Shown here: piece after piece, positions 38,618 through 62,628 of the stretch
Position numbering within the stretch: the stretch's first letter is position 1
How the letters are laid out: every line of letters starts with the position of its first letter
NCBI GenBank assembly: GCA_959347315.1
Contig: OY365813.1
Location: 16,362,589-16,426,588, forward strand
DNA: 64,000 nucleotides
Source of the DNA: Bimastos eiseni
Taxonomy: Eukaryota > Annelida > Clitellata > Crassiclitellata > Lumbricidae
Direction: 5' to 3'
Position numbers and translations under genes: made by a program
The notes under the pieces: generated by a model
The model's database searches: none
The model's input: only the letters and a program-made list of their open reading frames with translations
Told to the model about the DNA's origin: nothing

Positions 38618-40912
38618 TCAAGTTAAATAAAATTAATTATGGGTATATAAATGAGTAAGAACTTCTTATTAGACAACCAACAAACACACAGTAGCTTGCA
38701 TGATGAATAAAGAGGCCTAATAGCATCAATTTAAAACAAAACTCATAAAACATTCGCATAATAAAAAGGCTCTTGACCTTGGCATCAACTTTAAGTGGGG
38801 TAGAGCTATGATCATGTGACCTGGATCGCATGTTGCATGGGGAAGCTTTGGGGAGGGAGAAGGTCGTGAAGTATATGACATGACTCCAATAGGACTGAGC
38901 GGAAAAGAGCAGTCAGCTATAGGGCCTACATAGGCTCTAGAGCATGCAATGCTCTTCAGTCGTCAGAGGACGGAAGGTCAATAAGGAGGAAGCCATAACG
39001 GATAAACTTTCTCAGGGGGGCCATTATGGCGATTTCGATCCCCTACATTGGCAAATCCCCCACCAAACGGGTAAGGCGCAGAGTGATCGTGCAAGAAATG
39101 GTATCTCAAACAATCGTTGAGCGAGGGCGACTAAAACTCGAAGCGGGAACATGAATTGCCACACATTTTGAAAGTGTGTGCTTCAAACCAAATTGATGGG
39201 AAACCCCCAAATCTCGTGGACCTTTTCAATGCCATATGTACTTATGGGAGGATAGAGGGCTATAGGTTTGGATCTCGGCCTCATAATGACCACTTCCCTA
39301 AACTTAGATTTTGAATGGATTAATTTATGGTTTATGACATAGGCCTAACGTGCTACGGTCAAGTTCACAGACAGTGATGTCAATAAATTTAAAATGGCGA
39401 GGGAATTAGCGCAAAAAACGTTGGGCAACACCGAATTTGTTCCTTTTTACACCGAACTCGGCTCAAGCTGTCGTATGGAATAACCTCTCACGAATTTATA
39501 AAAAACAAAATAACAGCAGATTTATTATAAGCGTGTGAGTTAGCCGAGGAGACAACGCTGGGACATGTTACCAGTACCTTTTGTAGGCCTATCAAATAAT
39601 ATCGGGAATTCTGTGGCCTATATTTATGGAGAAAGTAAGTTTAGGCCAAAATAAATGAAATAAACGCAGGCCGGGTCTCTTCCTTGGTAAGTCCTCACAA
39701 ATCAATGGCGGTCTGACTGTGCTGCGTTTTAACGACATTAGAATTTGACGATAAATAATATTAGTAAAATTAGCACAAAAAGGCAGGTTCGGATTGGGTC
39801 GGTTCATGTACGCCATGGGTCGGGTCGGGTCGGGTCAGTTATTTAGCTTTGAAAGTCGGGTCGAGTCGGGTCCATTTTCAATGGGTCGGACCTGGTAGGG
39901 TCATGAAAATTGGACGACACTGCTTCGCATGCTTAATATGGTACAATGGGAAGAATTTCGCCCCCATATTTAATAGGCACCTACAGTGCTGACGCTTATA
40001 TGCGTGAGAGGCAATGGGACCAATTATTAATACAAAAAACCTTTAATGGACTAATTGAATGGCTAAGTGTTTGTGTTTAACTGTTATCCCACTCAAAATT
40101 GTAAATTTGACATGACGTAGACTAATCGTTAAATCGGCGCACACGAACTCCAGAAAGTGATAACGATCCACTTTTAGCATAATCCCATGTATAACGTATA
40201 GCTTCGTTTTCTCATAGCAGAAACGAAGTTGGCTATATGGGCCCTATGTGAATTCACTTGCAGTGATTTCAAGACTACAGAAAACTAGGATCGAAGATAT
40301 CCTCTAAAAGCCTACGGTGGGGGTATAGGCCTACCTACAATTTCATAGATTACCGTACGTAGACCTACATGTACGTTTCCTTCTTTACCTCTGAGTTTCG
40401 GATCCATTCTGCAGATCCCTGTGCACAGGCCTTTGGATCGACCTGGTAGGGGCCTACCCATCGCGCCCTAGGCTTACTTAGGCCTACTCTATTGATCAGC
40501 TTCGTTTAGTCTGAACGTCACTAGGCCTATAATGTTACTATAGGCTAGTTCTCGCGAAGTTGATATTGGGGTGTATGCTGTGGCTGTGGAAGTATCGAGA
40601 TAACGACTATACTCTGCACGATACAATTTGGCATGGGCCATATTAATTACAGCTTAATTAAGCCTATAGTTATTTCTATAGAGGCAACCGCGAGGACGTT
40701 TAAAAATTATTTAGGGTTCGGTTCGGCGTCGTGAGGGTCGTTTAGGGCCAGGATTAGGGTTGTAGCGTCGTTTTTAAACATTTGCGAAGAACTTTCGACC
40801 GCAGAAGTGATTTTTTCAGAGCGCTGAGAGGCCGAATTTTCGGCTGCAGAAGCTCAACGCTTAAAATTATTGTCGTTATTAGGGAGATTTTTGCGGCCTT
40901 AACTTTGCAGCG
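38618..40912. other. Intergenic region upstream of the HEATR4-like gene
   Basis: No gene recognised. It holds a GGGTC/GGGTT-rich tract (39790-39895), an imperfect stem-loop of about 60 bases (40183-40242, arms CTTCGTTT / AAACGAAG), many TAGGCCTA words, and TTAGGG-like words near 40711-40762. The minus-strand frame 40754-40963 has no recognisable product. Confidence 0.5.
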
Positions 40913-40959
40913 GGTAACGGCGCCATGGCAACAACCGTGGTGACATTCTAAAATGGCGG
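40913..40959. promoter_or_regulatory. Putative promoter: X-box-like and YY1-like motifs
   Basis: GGCGCCATGGCAAC (40919-40932) fits the RFX X-box GTNRCC-NN-RGYAAC with one mismatch. A further half-site GGTAAC lies just upstream (40913-40918). AAAATGGCGG (40950-40959) matches the YY1 core. They sit about 250-300 bases before the ATG at 41211 of the HEATR4-like gene. RFX factors drive ciliary and sperm genes, so this would suit such a gene. The binding is inferred from motif only. Confidence 0.5.
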
Positions 40960-41210
40960 ACACCTAAACGCTGGTTATATATGTAATTGTTTACATTGCG
41001 GCGAATGTCTTGAAACTATTTTACGCAATTCGCAAAAAAATAAATTTATATTTTATACGTCTGTTATAATTGGTAGTATGTAATTTGCTTTCGGTTTTGT
41101 TAGTGTCCCGTAGTTGGTGATTAACTGTATTAGTTACCGTGTTTGGCCTTGTTTGTGCCCAATGTATTCTTTTGCTAAAGAAATTGGTAACAACTAAGTC
41201 GATTGGTGCG

Positions 41211-53610
<12,400 letters not shown>

Positions 53611-54287
53611 GATCTGAGTTGGACTTGTTTTCATGACATAAATATTATTAGGTTAATTTCAAGGTGTTGTAGTACTTTATCTGCGTTTCGTGTCATTGGA
53701 AAATGATGATAACGATGAGGTAGTGGAAGAATGGAAGATGAGTTGGAAAAATTAAGAGTAGTAGGAAGTTGATGTTACCAATATATAGGCCTGCATTCAA
53801 TTTCCATGGATTATTTTTCTTCTTTTTTTTTTCTCTTTACCTGATGCTAATTTCATTCTTATCGTCTATTAGTCATTTCCCCTTCCCCCACTGTGCAGTA
53901 TTGCAATTAAATCGTTCAAGTCACTAATTGGTGATTTCTTTTTTATTAATTCATTTATTTATGTACATATGTTAATGTATTTATATGTATACAAGACTTA
54001 TTGTTGAACTAAATATAGATATTTATTTGAGAATATTTGTGCTTCTGTATATGTAATTTCATTTCAATAGTAGCATTTGATGCAATCATTACACCTGCTT
54101 TAATTATTAGTGAAGAACTCAAATACATTACATTTTGTCGACGTAATTATCTTCTGTTGTTTTTACAAATCCTCTCTCTCTGCAGCACAAACGCTTGTGA
54201 GAAGCTATATAGGAAATATATATATACATATATATATATATTATATATATGTTACAGGCAATATCTTAATCAGGCAATTTGTAAAAC
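53611..54287. other. 3' UTR/flank of the HEATR4-like gene
   Basis: AT-rich DNA following the stop. Candidate polyadenylation words include CATAAA (53638) and ATTAAA (53907), but none can be chosen with confidence. A TATATA tract lies at 54215-54250. Confidence 0.45.
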
Positions 54288-54375
54288 TCTACCCTCACCC
54301 AATACAAGTCATGACCCTAGCCCTGACTCTAACCACAACTCTAATCCTGACCCTAACAATGACCCTAGCCCTAAA
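54288..54375. repeat. Degenerate CCCTAA-like (telomere-like) repeat, C-rich strand
   Basis: Irregular ACCCTAGCCCTGACTCTAAC-type units, then GACCCTAACAATGACCCTAG. The opposite orientation (GGGTCAGGGTTAGGTTAGGG) appears at about 54429-54452 and 55490-55562. These are too irregular to be a true telomere. Confidence 0.65.
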
Positions 54376-54522
54376 TCTGGGATTTAGTTTTTTTAGTTTT
54401 TGGCAGTTTATAATATTTCTGATCTAGTAGGGTCAGGGTTAGGTTAGGGTTCAAAGCACACATGAAATGTACCGAAAAGCATTGGCTCAAGTGGCCTTCC
54501 CTGGAAACGAGAGAAGACTGTA

Positions 54523-55031
54523 ATGTATGGTAACCAGGTCGGATTGCAACTCTTGGAGAGGGCTCAAAGGGCTGCAGCTCGTTTGATTGGTTGTGTTCCT
54601 AAATTTGGCCACATCTCTACGTACGTGCGGGACGTCCTTCACTGGCTTCCGGTTAGGCAGCGCATTCAATATAGAATCTCCTCTATTGTCTGGCACTGTG
54701 TTGTGGGCAATGCGTCTGTCTATCTTAGGGATCTGTTCACCTTAACTTCGGCTTCTTCTGGTCGCCGATCTCTTCGCTCGGCCTCTAGAGGCGACTTTGT
54801 TGTTCCACATGCTCATACCGCAACCAGGCAAAATAGAGCTTTTGCAGTTGTGGGTCCTCGTGTGTGGAACAACCTCCCATCTGACCTGCGCTCTCTACCG
54901 CGCGACCTGTCTGCCTCTTTCTATAAACTTCTCAAGACTTTCCATTTTGACCGGGCCTGGGTCGGGAGCGCCTCTGAATAGTTATCTTGAAGAGGCGCTA
55001 TATAAATTGCATTGATTGATTGATTGATTAA
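54523..55031 (+). mobile_element. LINE 3' fragment with intact C-terminal frame and tail
   Basis: An open frame of 152 codons encodes ERAQRAAARLIGCVPKFG, then HWLPVRQRIQYRI, RSLRSASRGDF, NRAFAVVGPRVWNNLP and FYKLLKTFHF, the C-terminus of a jockey/CR1/L2-type reverse transcriptase, ending at its natural stop. The 3' end GAAGAGGCGCTATATAAATT and a (TTGA)n tail follow. The 5' part of the element is missing, as is usual for LINE insertions. This is the youngest copy in the window and helps identify the older remnants at 17142, 22650, 32430, 48570 and 49120. Confidence 0.9.
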
Positions 55032-55402
55032 TATATAGTATGGTATTGTAATATAATGGGCTGAACATTTGCTATGATGTGGGCTCAACCGATGGAGTGT
55101 CAGTTCAAAGAGATGTGTGTCTATGCACGTGTATGGCATGGAAACAGACCGTGAAGTGCAGTTGTAGGCCTACGTGTAGGTTTCCATCAGGTATGGATTT
55201 CATCTACCAGCAGGACAAGGACCAACGGACTGGAGGGACACCATAAGCGCCGTGTATCACCAAAACTGGAAACTTCAAGAGTGGTAGATTTCAAAGGTCC
55301 GGGATAGGGTTTGTCGCCTCCAAGTCCTACCTATTGCCCTTTTTTATCTGTCTCACCAGGTACTCTAGTTTACGGTCAAAACAGACCTCTTATGTATCTG
55401 AA

Positions 55403-55562
55403 TTGGGTTCCCCTCCTCCCTAAACCAGGCTTGGGACTAGCACAATGGCGTTGAACTTCCTAAGTGTAGGTTAGTAAGTCAATGTGGCGGTCAGGGTTAG
55501 GGTCACGGTTAGGATTAGGGTTGGAGTTCAGATTTAGGATTAGTGTAAGTTTAGGGTAGAAT
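55403..55562. repeat. RTE-like tail and TTAGGG-like repeat
   Basis: CCCCTCCTCCCTAAACCAGG then CTTGGGACTAGCAC (55410-55444) is a minus-oriented copy of the shared tail. Irregular GGTTAGGGTCACGGTTAGGA units follow at 55490-55562. Confidence 0.55.
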
Positions 55563-55706
55563 TTTACAAATTGGCTAGGCGTTTTACAAAATTCCTTGTT
55601 TCATACACTGCCTGTAACATATATATATATATTACAGGCAGTATATTATGTATGTCTGTTTATATATCTGTATATGGTAGATATATATGCGCAAGCAACC
55701 GAGGTC

Positions 55707-56232
55707 CAGTGTTGTATGCAAGACTTGAAACTTCAAGACCAAGACGAGACCGAGACAGTGAGGTTCCGAGACCGAGACAATGAGGTACCAAGACTGAGAC
55801 CGAGACACTAGGTTAAGACAGTACGAGACAGTTAAAGACAAATGATCCTATATAAAATGCTGTAAAATACTAATGTATCAGTTTTCGGGAATAAGGTCCA
55901 TTTGCAATATCAATTTGAAACTTATAATATTTATATTATCAATTCCTAAGAATAGTTTTTATATTGCCGTGTTTTATCTGATCGATATCTCTTCGTCAGC
56001 CTATCGTTTGAATAGTTTAAAGAAAGCCTTAAGACAGTTAACGCGAAACTAATCGAGACCACTTGTTCGAGACAGAACAAGATTTTCACTTCAAGACAGT
56101 TTCTAAAACTTCGAGACACTACCTCGAGACCGAGACCGAGACCGAGACAGCAGGCTTTCGAGACCGAGACACTAAAAAACTGTCTCGAGACGTCTCGAGA
56201 CCGAGACACTGTTTCGAGACCATACAACTCTG
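55707..56232. mobile_element. hAT-like non-autonomous element rich in GAGAC motifs
   Basis: The left end CAGTGTTGTATGCAAGACTT and right end (minus strand) CAGAGTTGTATGGTCTCGAA are imperfect inverted repeats. The 8-base flanks CCGAGGTC (55699-55706) and CTGAGGTC (56233-56240) agree at seven of eight positions. The sub-terminal DNA is full of GAGAC words and palindromes such as TCTCGAGACGTCTCGAGA, typical for hAT binding regions. There is no transposase. Confidence 0.88.
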
Positions 56233-56240
56233 CTGAGGTC

Positions 56241-57774
56241 ACGCCAAAATCATGCCGCCGTGACATGATAACCAAGTCATGAGTAGGCCTAGGCACATTA
56301 GGCTAATCGCGTGTCATACTCTGCCTATATATTGGCCTACCTATCATGCATTGTGCATATAAATGTACAAATGTTTCAATACATTGCTATAGCTGTGGTA
56401 CGTCTGCTTAATTATGAAACTCGTATGTGCATCTTATAACATGCCGTATCTATGCCGTCTGTCTATTTGCCTCATTGGCCTGTCTGTCTGTCTGTCTGTC
56501 TGCCTGCCTGCGCACTTGTCCTCCTTCCCAGCTGTCTGTGTCCTCCTTGGACTCTCACCATATCTGGCAACAATAAGCAAGATTGAAGAATGTGTTTACA
56601 AATGAAAATGATACTCTACCAACCATGGCTACATACATACATGTATAACTATTCTTATTGAAGCATGACCATGCTCATTGAAATTTAGTTTGCTAAAGCC
56701 TTCAAGGAAACAGGCTAATGGCGAATCCTATGTGCTAAGTGCAATGTAGGCCTATGCAAATGTCATCCTAGAAGATAAGCAGTATCATGTGATCTTCAGC
56801 TTTGATCTACAAATTGATCATGATTGTACAGAATGTTTTTGAATGCAGCTGTCGAATATTACATGCTAGACCTGTGCTGTACGTGTTTCTGTTTAAACTA
56901 TGTGAGATACCTGAACTGCCAAGATTCTCATGAAGACGTGTGTTGATGGGACCCAGTAGGCCTAGTCAAATAATGGTGCGATGTTTGAGTTATTGATTGC
57001 TATCGCCTTACAGGTATGTATATATATTAATTAGTAACTTACTAGTAGGCCTATTGTCATTACAGTGGATGACTTTGCTGCGAAACGTTAACGCATAGAA
57101 GTAAGCTTACCAAAATAAGATATTGTCGCCAACGTCTATAAATTAAGAGCTAGCTTGGTCATCAGATAGTACAGCAGTAACAGCACAGCACAGCACACTA
57201 TCCTGAAAACAGACAGAGAATGGCAACGTGCTGCTGCCAATCTTCGCCATGCAATAAACCAGTTGGATTAACTGCACGCCCAGAGACCACCACGAGGATG
57301 TGTTGGCAAAGGTCTCCGTAGGCCATTCATTGCAGCTCTCAGGCAGTAGAAAGTCATCACAAGTTTTGCATCACCCACAAATAGGCTAATTTTAGAAATT
57401 TTCAATTTGAGTTATTTGCTTTTACTTGGATTGAAATGCAAGTCAAACATTGGCGCTGGGGCGAAACGTAAAAAGACGCAAATCAGATTCATGATTGCGC
57501 AAAGAAATACTATAGCCAGAGAAGGTTCGGAAACGACATAGGCCTACTACCCAAGCATAGGCCTATAAGTCAATGAGTTATCGAAAACAAAGTCCGTGAG
57601 AGTAAAACTGGATGAGAGAAAACGGAGAGCGAGAGAACAGACACTGCGGCGATAGCGAAAGAGTGAAAAAGAGACACTTAGTTTGAAGATTGAGAAAGAA
57701 ACAAAAGACACGGTTAGCGATTGGGTGTAAGAGATAGAGAGAGAAATAGATGATAGGTCTAGGCCTAAATGGAG
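56241..57774. other. Non-coding stretch
   Basis: No gene recognised. A short GTCT repeat lies at 56481-56510. TAGGCCTA words occur near 56285, 56750, 56962, 57047, 57540 and 57561. Confidence 0.45.
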
Positions 57775-58175
57775 ATTGATTGATAGATAGATAGACATGG
57801 CAGATACAGAAAGAAAGACTGCATAGACAGATAGATAGACAGATAGCTACATAGATAGACAGACAGACAGATAGATAGATTAATAGAGAGTCATAGATGA
57901 TAAATGGAGTTAGATAAATATTATACAGATCTATAGAGATAGATAGATCAGGCAGAGATAGAGAGAAATTACAGACAGAAAAATAGATGAATGGATGACT
58001 AGATAAATTGATGCACATATGGATAACTGAATTGATCAATAGGTAGGCCTACATGCACAGATAGATATCTAAATAGATAAGACTGAGAAAGAAATATTAG
58101 ATAAATTGATAGATGCATGAATAAACAGATCTATACATCAATTGATAGATAAGGAGGCACATAGGATGACAGATA
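57775..58175. repeat. (ATAG/ACAG)n-rich tract
   Basis: Irregular AGATAGAT and AGACAGAT units over about 400 bases. Minus-strand frames rich in Ser, Ile, Tyr and Leu are compositional. Confidence 0.8.
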
Positions 58176-58770
58176 GACAAGTGTATCGAGAAAATTATTA
58201 TTAGATTGTCCTATAGCAGAGAGAAATTGGTTAATATAGAGTGCGATGAAGAAAATATGACGTTTGGTTGATAAAAAGTACGACAAACAGGAGACTGAAA
58301 GTAAGATCGAAACTGAAATAATATGGACGCAGCAGAGGCAGTACATACTTATGAGCGAGAAGTACGGTTAAAGTGAGTGAGAGATTGAGAGCATAATGTG
58401 GGCTATACATGTATTGTTTAGAGTATCTGCTTATACCCCTCTGATTGTAACGTCTAATAACGTTCAATCACAGACAACTACGTCAGTTTAACGAGTACTA
58501 CGTCAAAATGGGAAATAATGAACTGCCTGAGAGACTTGTAATGAGTGGACTACCCAAATGTAAGCTACTTAATATTATGCAAAGCCAGGGCCCTACAGAG
58601 AAAATGTGACGCAGTTGGCCCATCACATTTTCTTAAGCAAGCAGTTGGAAGGTAGTTCTGTGTTGACCTCAGGTCTGAGGTGAATACAAAACTATTTTCG
58701 AACACCTTAATCTTCTCATATCAGACTGAACGCAACATAATCATTCAATAAACTGGTGTCCTGAATTTGA

Positions 58771-58823
58771 CTTTCGAGTGGCGCTTTAAAAGTTTTGAGA
58801 AGTTAACGATTACGATTAGAGTT
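58771..58823. repeat. CGAGTGGCGC dispersed repeat, third copy
   Basis: CTTTCGAGTGGCGCTTTAAA, AGTTTTGAGA and ACGATTACGATTAG align with 5506-5556 (same orientation) and with the inverse of 15592-15645. The class is unknown. Confidence 0.6.
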
Positions 58824-59147
58824 ATATGTAGCAGCATAATTTTTATACTGTACCCCATTTTCTTTTCGTCTGTGCATTTAGATGGAACTTATTCGTGTTG
58901 AATTGTTTACCTGTGGTCGTTGTGGAGGCAATCAATTATCAGAACTTGATCAAAGGAGAACTTAATACAGGGACGGATCTAAAACTAGCGTATACCGAAA
59001 CTGACTAAAGTAAGTGAAGAATAAGACAAAGACGAAAGAAGAAAATGAGAAAGGAGATCTAGAGTAAAAACTCAGAGTAGGACAGTGAAACGGAAGTGAA
59101 AAACACAGAATGCACTGAGAACGGAGATAAAAAGTAATGAAACAGTC

Positions 59148-59390
59148 TGATGATGATGATGAGTACTTAGCCCTCAGACAGGTCCATTAATTGGCTTATA
59201 TGCCACCCACGTTTTACAAGGGTAAGATGATTTCCCATTGCCTTCCTTCCTCACAGACAATTCTTGACAAACAACTTGTCCAGTGACCAGGGTCACTACG
59301 GAGTGGCTTGAGGTAGATTCGAACCTGCAACCTTCCACTAACACGGCATAGAAAAAAATATCGCTACACCACCGCGTCCCACATTCATAT
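59148..59390 (-). mobile_element. tRNA-derived SINE of a second family
   Basis: On the minus strand, GACGCGGTGGTGTAGCGATA (A-box region, about 59361-59380) and GCAGGTTCGAATC (B-box, about 59316-59328) have tRNA promoter layout. The body differs from the SINE at 8950-9188. The 3' end is a CATCATCATCA tail (59148-59162). Confidence 0.75.
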
Positions 59391-59904
59391 AACCTAGTAT
59401 AAAGCAGTTAATTCTGTAGCTTAGAATTCTAAAACTTAACTCAGTACTGTAGTCCTTCCCGTGTAGGTCTTCATATCGAGCAACGCATCTCCTCCTCCTC
59501 CACTCTGTCCATGTTCAGGTCCTTCTCGTTTTCGTCCCATGACATCTCCACTCTCCAGGCATCTCAGGTCGTCTGTGATGGTTTCCAGTCAGTTCTAAAA
59601 GACAAAACAATAATGCAAAATGTCATAAAGTTAAGAAATGGAGTTAACTATATAACAGGAAGAAAAATACGTAGAGTAGGACAGATTGAAAGAGAGCAAA
59701 CAGTAACTGTATACATGTATCATTTAACAGCTGCATTTTGAACTGCAATATGCCAAAATAATTTTATTTCAACAGCAAAGCATAGGAGCAATGTTGCCAA
59801 AAGCTTTCTTCAAAAATTTCGTTCTATTCATCCACAACAGGGAGGCAGCCACACCTAAGACAACATTTTGGGCACAAGAAAAGAGAAAATAGGATCAGCA
59901 AACC

Positions 59905-60046
59905 CAGGGGCGTCCAGATAGGAGGGAGGGTCCAAGGCAATTTCAGGTGGGGATAATTGATTAGTCTTAGGGGGGAATATTTTGCTTGCCTGACATCTTG
60001 GACCAGAGGATTTGCCTCCATCGCTCAGAGGGTATTGACGCCTCTG
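59905..60046. mobile_element. hAT-type MITE, family shared with 62478-62628
   Basis: The ends CAGGGGCGTC and GACGCCTCTG are inverted repeats (nine of ten). The 8-base flanks AGCAAACC and AGCAGACC agree at seven of eight. The element is 142 bases with no coding capacity. Confidence 0.88.
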
Positions 60047-60379
60047 AGCAGACCCAAGTAGAGGGCAATAGAGATAATAGAGCTGTAGAGCTTCAGACAA
60101 GAGGAAGAGAAATTTAGGAAAGAGACAGGCAGAGAAGATATAAAATGCTCTGTGTTTCATTATCCTGGACGACATTTTGCTACTTAATTAGAATCATCCA
60201 AACGACCCGACGATTTTATTAGCAACCAATCTATGGGATTTTTCGCAAACCTTCATAAAATCTGAAAACTAACCTATAGCCGCTTGCAGGACAGTCGGTC
60301 AGTTGACGGCGGTCACGAACAGGTCTCTATAACTGAAGACAGGTAGCGCTTCATGTCAGATGCCACAGCACCTCTACCA

Positions 60380-60567
60380 GGATGGACGGTGCCAAAACTG
60401 CCGGAATTCTCTGGCCTGAGGCGGCCAGGATGGACGGTGCCAAAATTGCCGGACTTCTCTGGCCTGACCTGAAGCTGCCAGGATGGACGGTGCCAAAACA
60501 GCCGGACTTCTCTGGCTTGAACCTTCCAGATGGACGGTGCCAAAACAGCCGGAATTCGCTGACCTGT
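60380..60567. repeat. Four-unit minisatellite, about 47-53 bp
   Basis: GATGGACGGTGCCAAAAC-like starts occur at 60381, 60429, 60482 and 60529, each followed by GCCGGA-TTCTCTGGCCTGA. Open frames on both strands reflect the repeat. Confidence 0.9.
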
Positions 60568-60762
60568 GTAATTGATATTACACATTACACCTACTGATAT
60601 CGTATAAATCTAAACAGTACCTTAATTGAGTAAATTTTATTAAGCTGATAAAGCATTGTATAGATTGTAATGTAGGGCCTGTAGCTCAAAAATAGCAGAC
60701 TTATTTTTGCTGACTTGGTGCCACCAATCGTCTGGCATTCTGAAGCTCAGATCGCCTGCGTT

Positions 60763-61062
60763 ACTATGGCATGGGCTTGACATGGGCTAGCCCCAGTTCA
60801 TGAGCCCTTATGGGTGTGGTGTGGGCAGCCTCAGCCCACAAGCCCATATTTTTTCGGATACTAGGTTCCTCATCTCACGCCCCGATGGGCTTGACATGGG
60901 CTAGCCCCAGTCCATGAGCCCTTATGGGTGTGGTGTGGGCAGCCTCAGCCCACAAGCCCATATTTTTTCGGATACTAGGTTCCTCATCTCACGCCCCGAT
61001 GGGCTTGACATGGGCTAGCCCCAGTCCATGAGCCCATCTAATTTGAAGATGGGCTCGATATG
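60763..61062. repeat. Nearly identical 114-bp tandem repeat, about 2.4 units
   Basis: GGGCTTGACATGGGCTAGCC starts at 60773, 60887 and 61001, a period of exactly 114 with almost no differences. Each unit contains inverted words (ATGGGCTTG with CAAGCCCAT; GTGGGC with GCCCAC) that could fold. The third unit is partial and diverges after AGCCCAT. Confidence 0.95.
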
Positions 61063-62477
61063 GGCATGTTGGCACGGGCGCCTGATATCCACAAAAGATT
61101 CAAAAGCTAACATCAGAATAGGTCAAGGGGCCGTTCACATATTATATAACACATAAAATCTCAATTTTTTGGCCCACCCCTACCCCTAATAACGTTATAT
61201 AGCAGCAGCTGTGACCCCCAACCTTTATATTATATGACAGATATATTATATACCCCCCCCCTACCTAATCTATAAGCACATTAAAAGACATACAATCGAC
61301 ATAATTGTATTGCAGAATTTGAAACTATTATAACAATACAATGTTAATTATAATTTTTTGATAATTTTTTAATAATTTTTTAATAATTTTTAATAAACTT
61401 TGATAGTAATAATTCAGCTGATAACTGCCTTTATCCATTTAAAGAACTACAGTAAAAAAAGTATCATATGCCCAATTAGCTATGTAACAAAAGCCACCTT
61501 AAAATTGTGTAGGCCTACTCTCTCCTGCCAATGATGATCAGACCGGATGCGTGGAGCTCCTCTGCATCTTAATGATCGGACTTTTAATGGCGCTAAATTC
61601 ACTTGTATTAATTACGGCAACTAATTGGGTAGTTGACGATTGTCACCATGTATGTACATGTAGGCCTAATAATACAGCATGATAATACATGGCAGTGATG
61701 TCAATCCTATCTAAAAACACCTTTTTTCCTTCCTGTTTTGCACTAGAAATGAGGAGTACAGTATCACACAGAATCGATTGGTTTAGTATTACACTATCAG
61801 GTATTTATCGATAGGTTCACGGTACAACTTTGCATATGTAACAGCATATGATACAGAGTGTGCACTACAATTACAATTGGGTATTTAAGCAAACGTATAA
61901 ACTATTTACACATACCAAATAAAATGATATCAAACATCGTGATAATACCTACAGAAATAATTATTTCAAGTGAATTAATTTAAATTTATAAGTTTAATTT
62001 AATTTGGGCATATGATACCAGAATTAAAACAAATCACACAGAAATACAGAATTGAATTTAAAGCCCTCCATGGTGAGGCTAGTATAACGTAGGCCCGTAT
62101 ATGTTAGCCGGGTGACGCGGTCTCACGCCATAGCCTATAAGGAATTGTATGGAGCATTGACGTAGGGCCTACAAAGTCATGTAGAAGAAATGTAGAAGCA
62201 GCGTTGTCGAATGTTTCTATCTGTGCTAAATTTCATCTCTGTTGCTTCTTACTTTAAAGTCTGCGTATAGCAAATAATTAGATCAAATTTATCATCTGAT
62301 GTAGTCTACACGCTTATGGCAATCGTGGGCGAAGGGCTCAGTGCACCCAAAATATTTATGCTTCAAAGTTTTGACGTGAACCAAAATGATCATTTGTTGA
62401 TTTTAAATTAAATTAAATATAGTTCGATTTTTTAAAAGTTTACCCGTCTTTTATAATGTTTCGACTTATGTCATGAC
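61063..62477. other. AT-rich non-coding stretch
   Basis: No gene recognised. GGGGCCGTTCACATATTATA at about 61129 with TATATTATATGACAGATATA near 61226 may be a decayed element. The rest is AT-rich. Confidence 0.4.
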
Positions 62478-62628
62478 TAGAGGCATCCAGGGTGGGGTGG
62501 GGGTTCTAACTCCGGAGGTAAATGCTTCCGATTTCAGGTAGGGTGCGATATTTTTTGTCTTATATGAGGGGGACTATCTTGCCTTCCTAACACTTGCCTT
62601 CATCACTCAGGATGGATTGACGCTCCTG
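62478..62628. mobile_element. hAT-type MITE, second copy of the 59905 family
   Basis: TAGAGGCATCCAGG at the left and TTGACGCTCCTG at the right correspond to the ends of 59905-60046. Internal ATTTCAGGTAGGG and ATCTTG...GCCT words correspond too. The 8-base flanks GTCATGAC and GTCATAGC agree at six of eight. Confidence 0.7.

Noticed and set aside
40754..40963. Possible divergent gene opposite the HEATR4-like promoter
   Set aside because: The 69-codon frame has no recognisable features; its start falls on the YY1-like motif.
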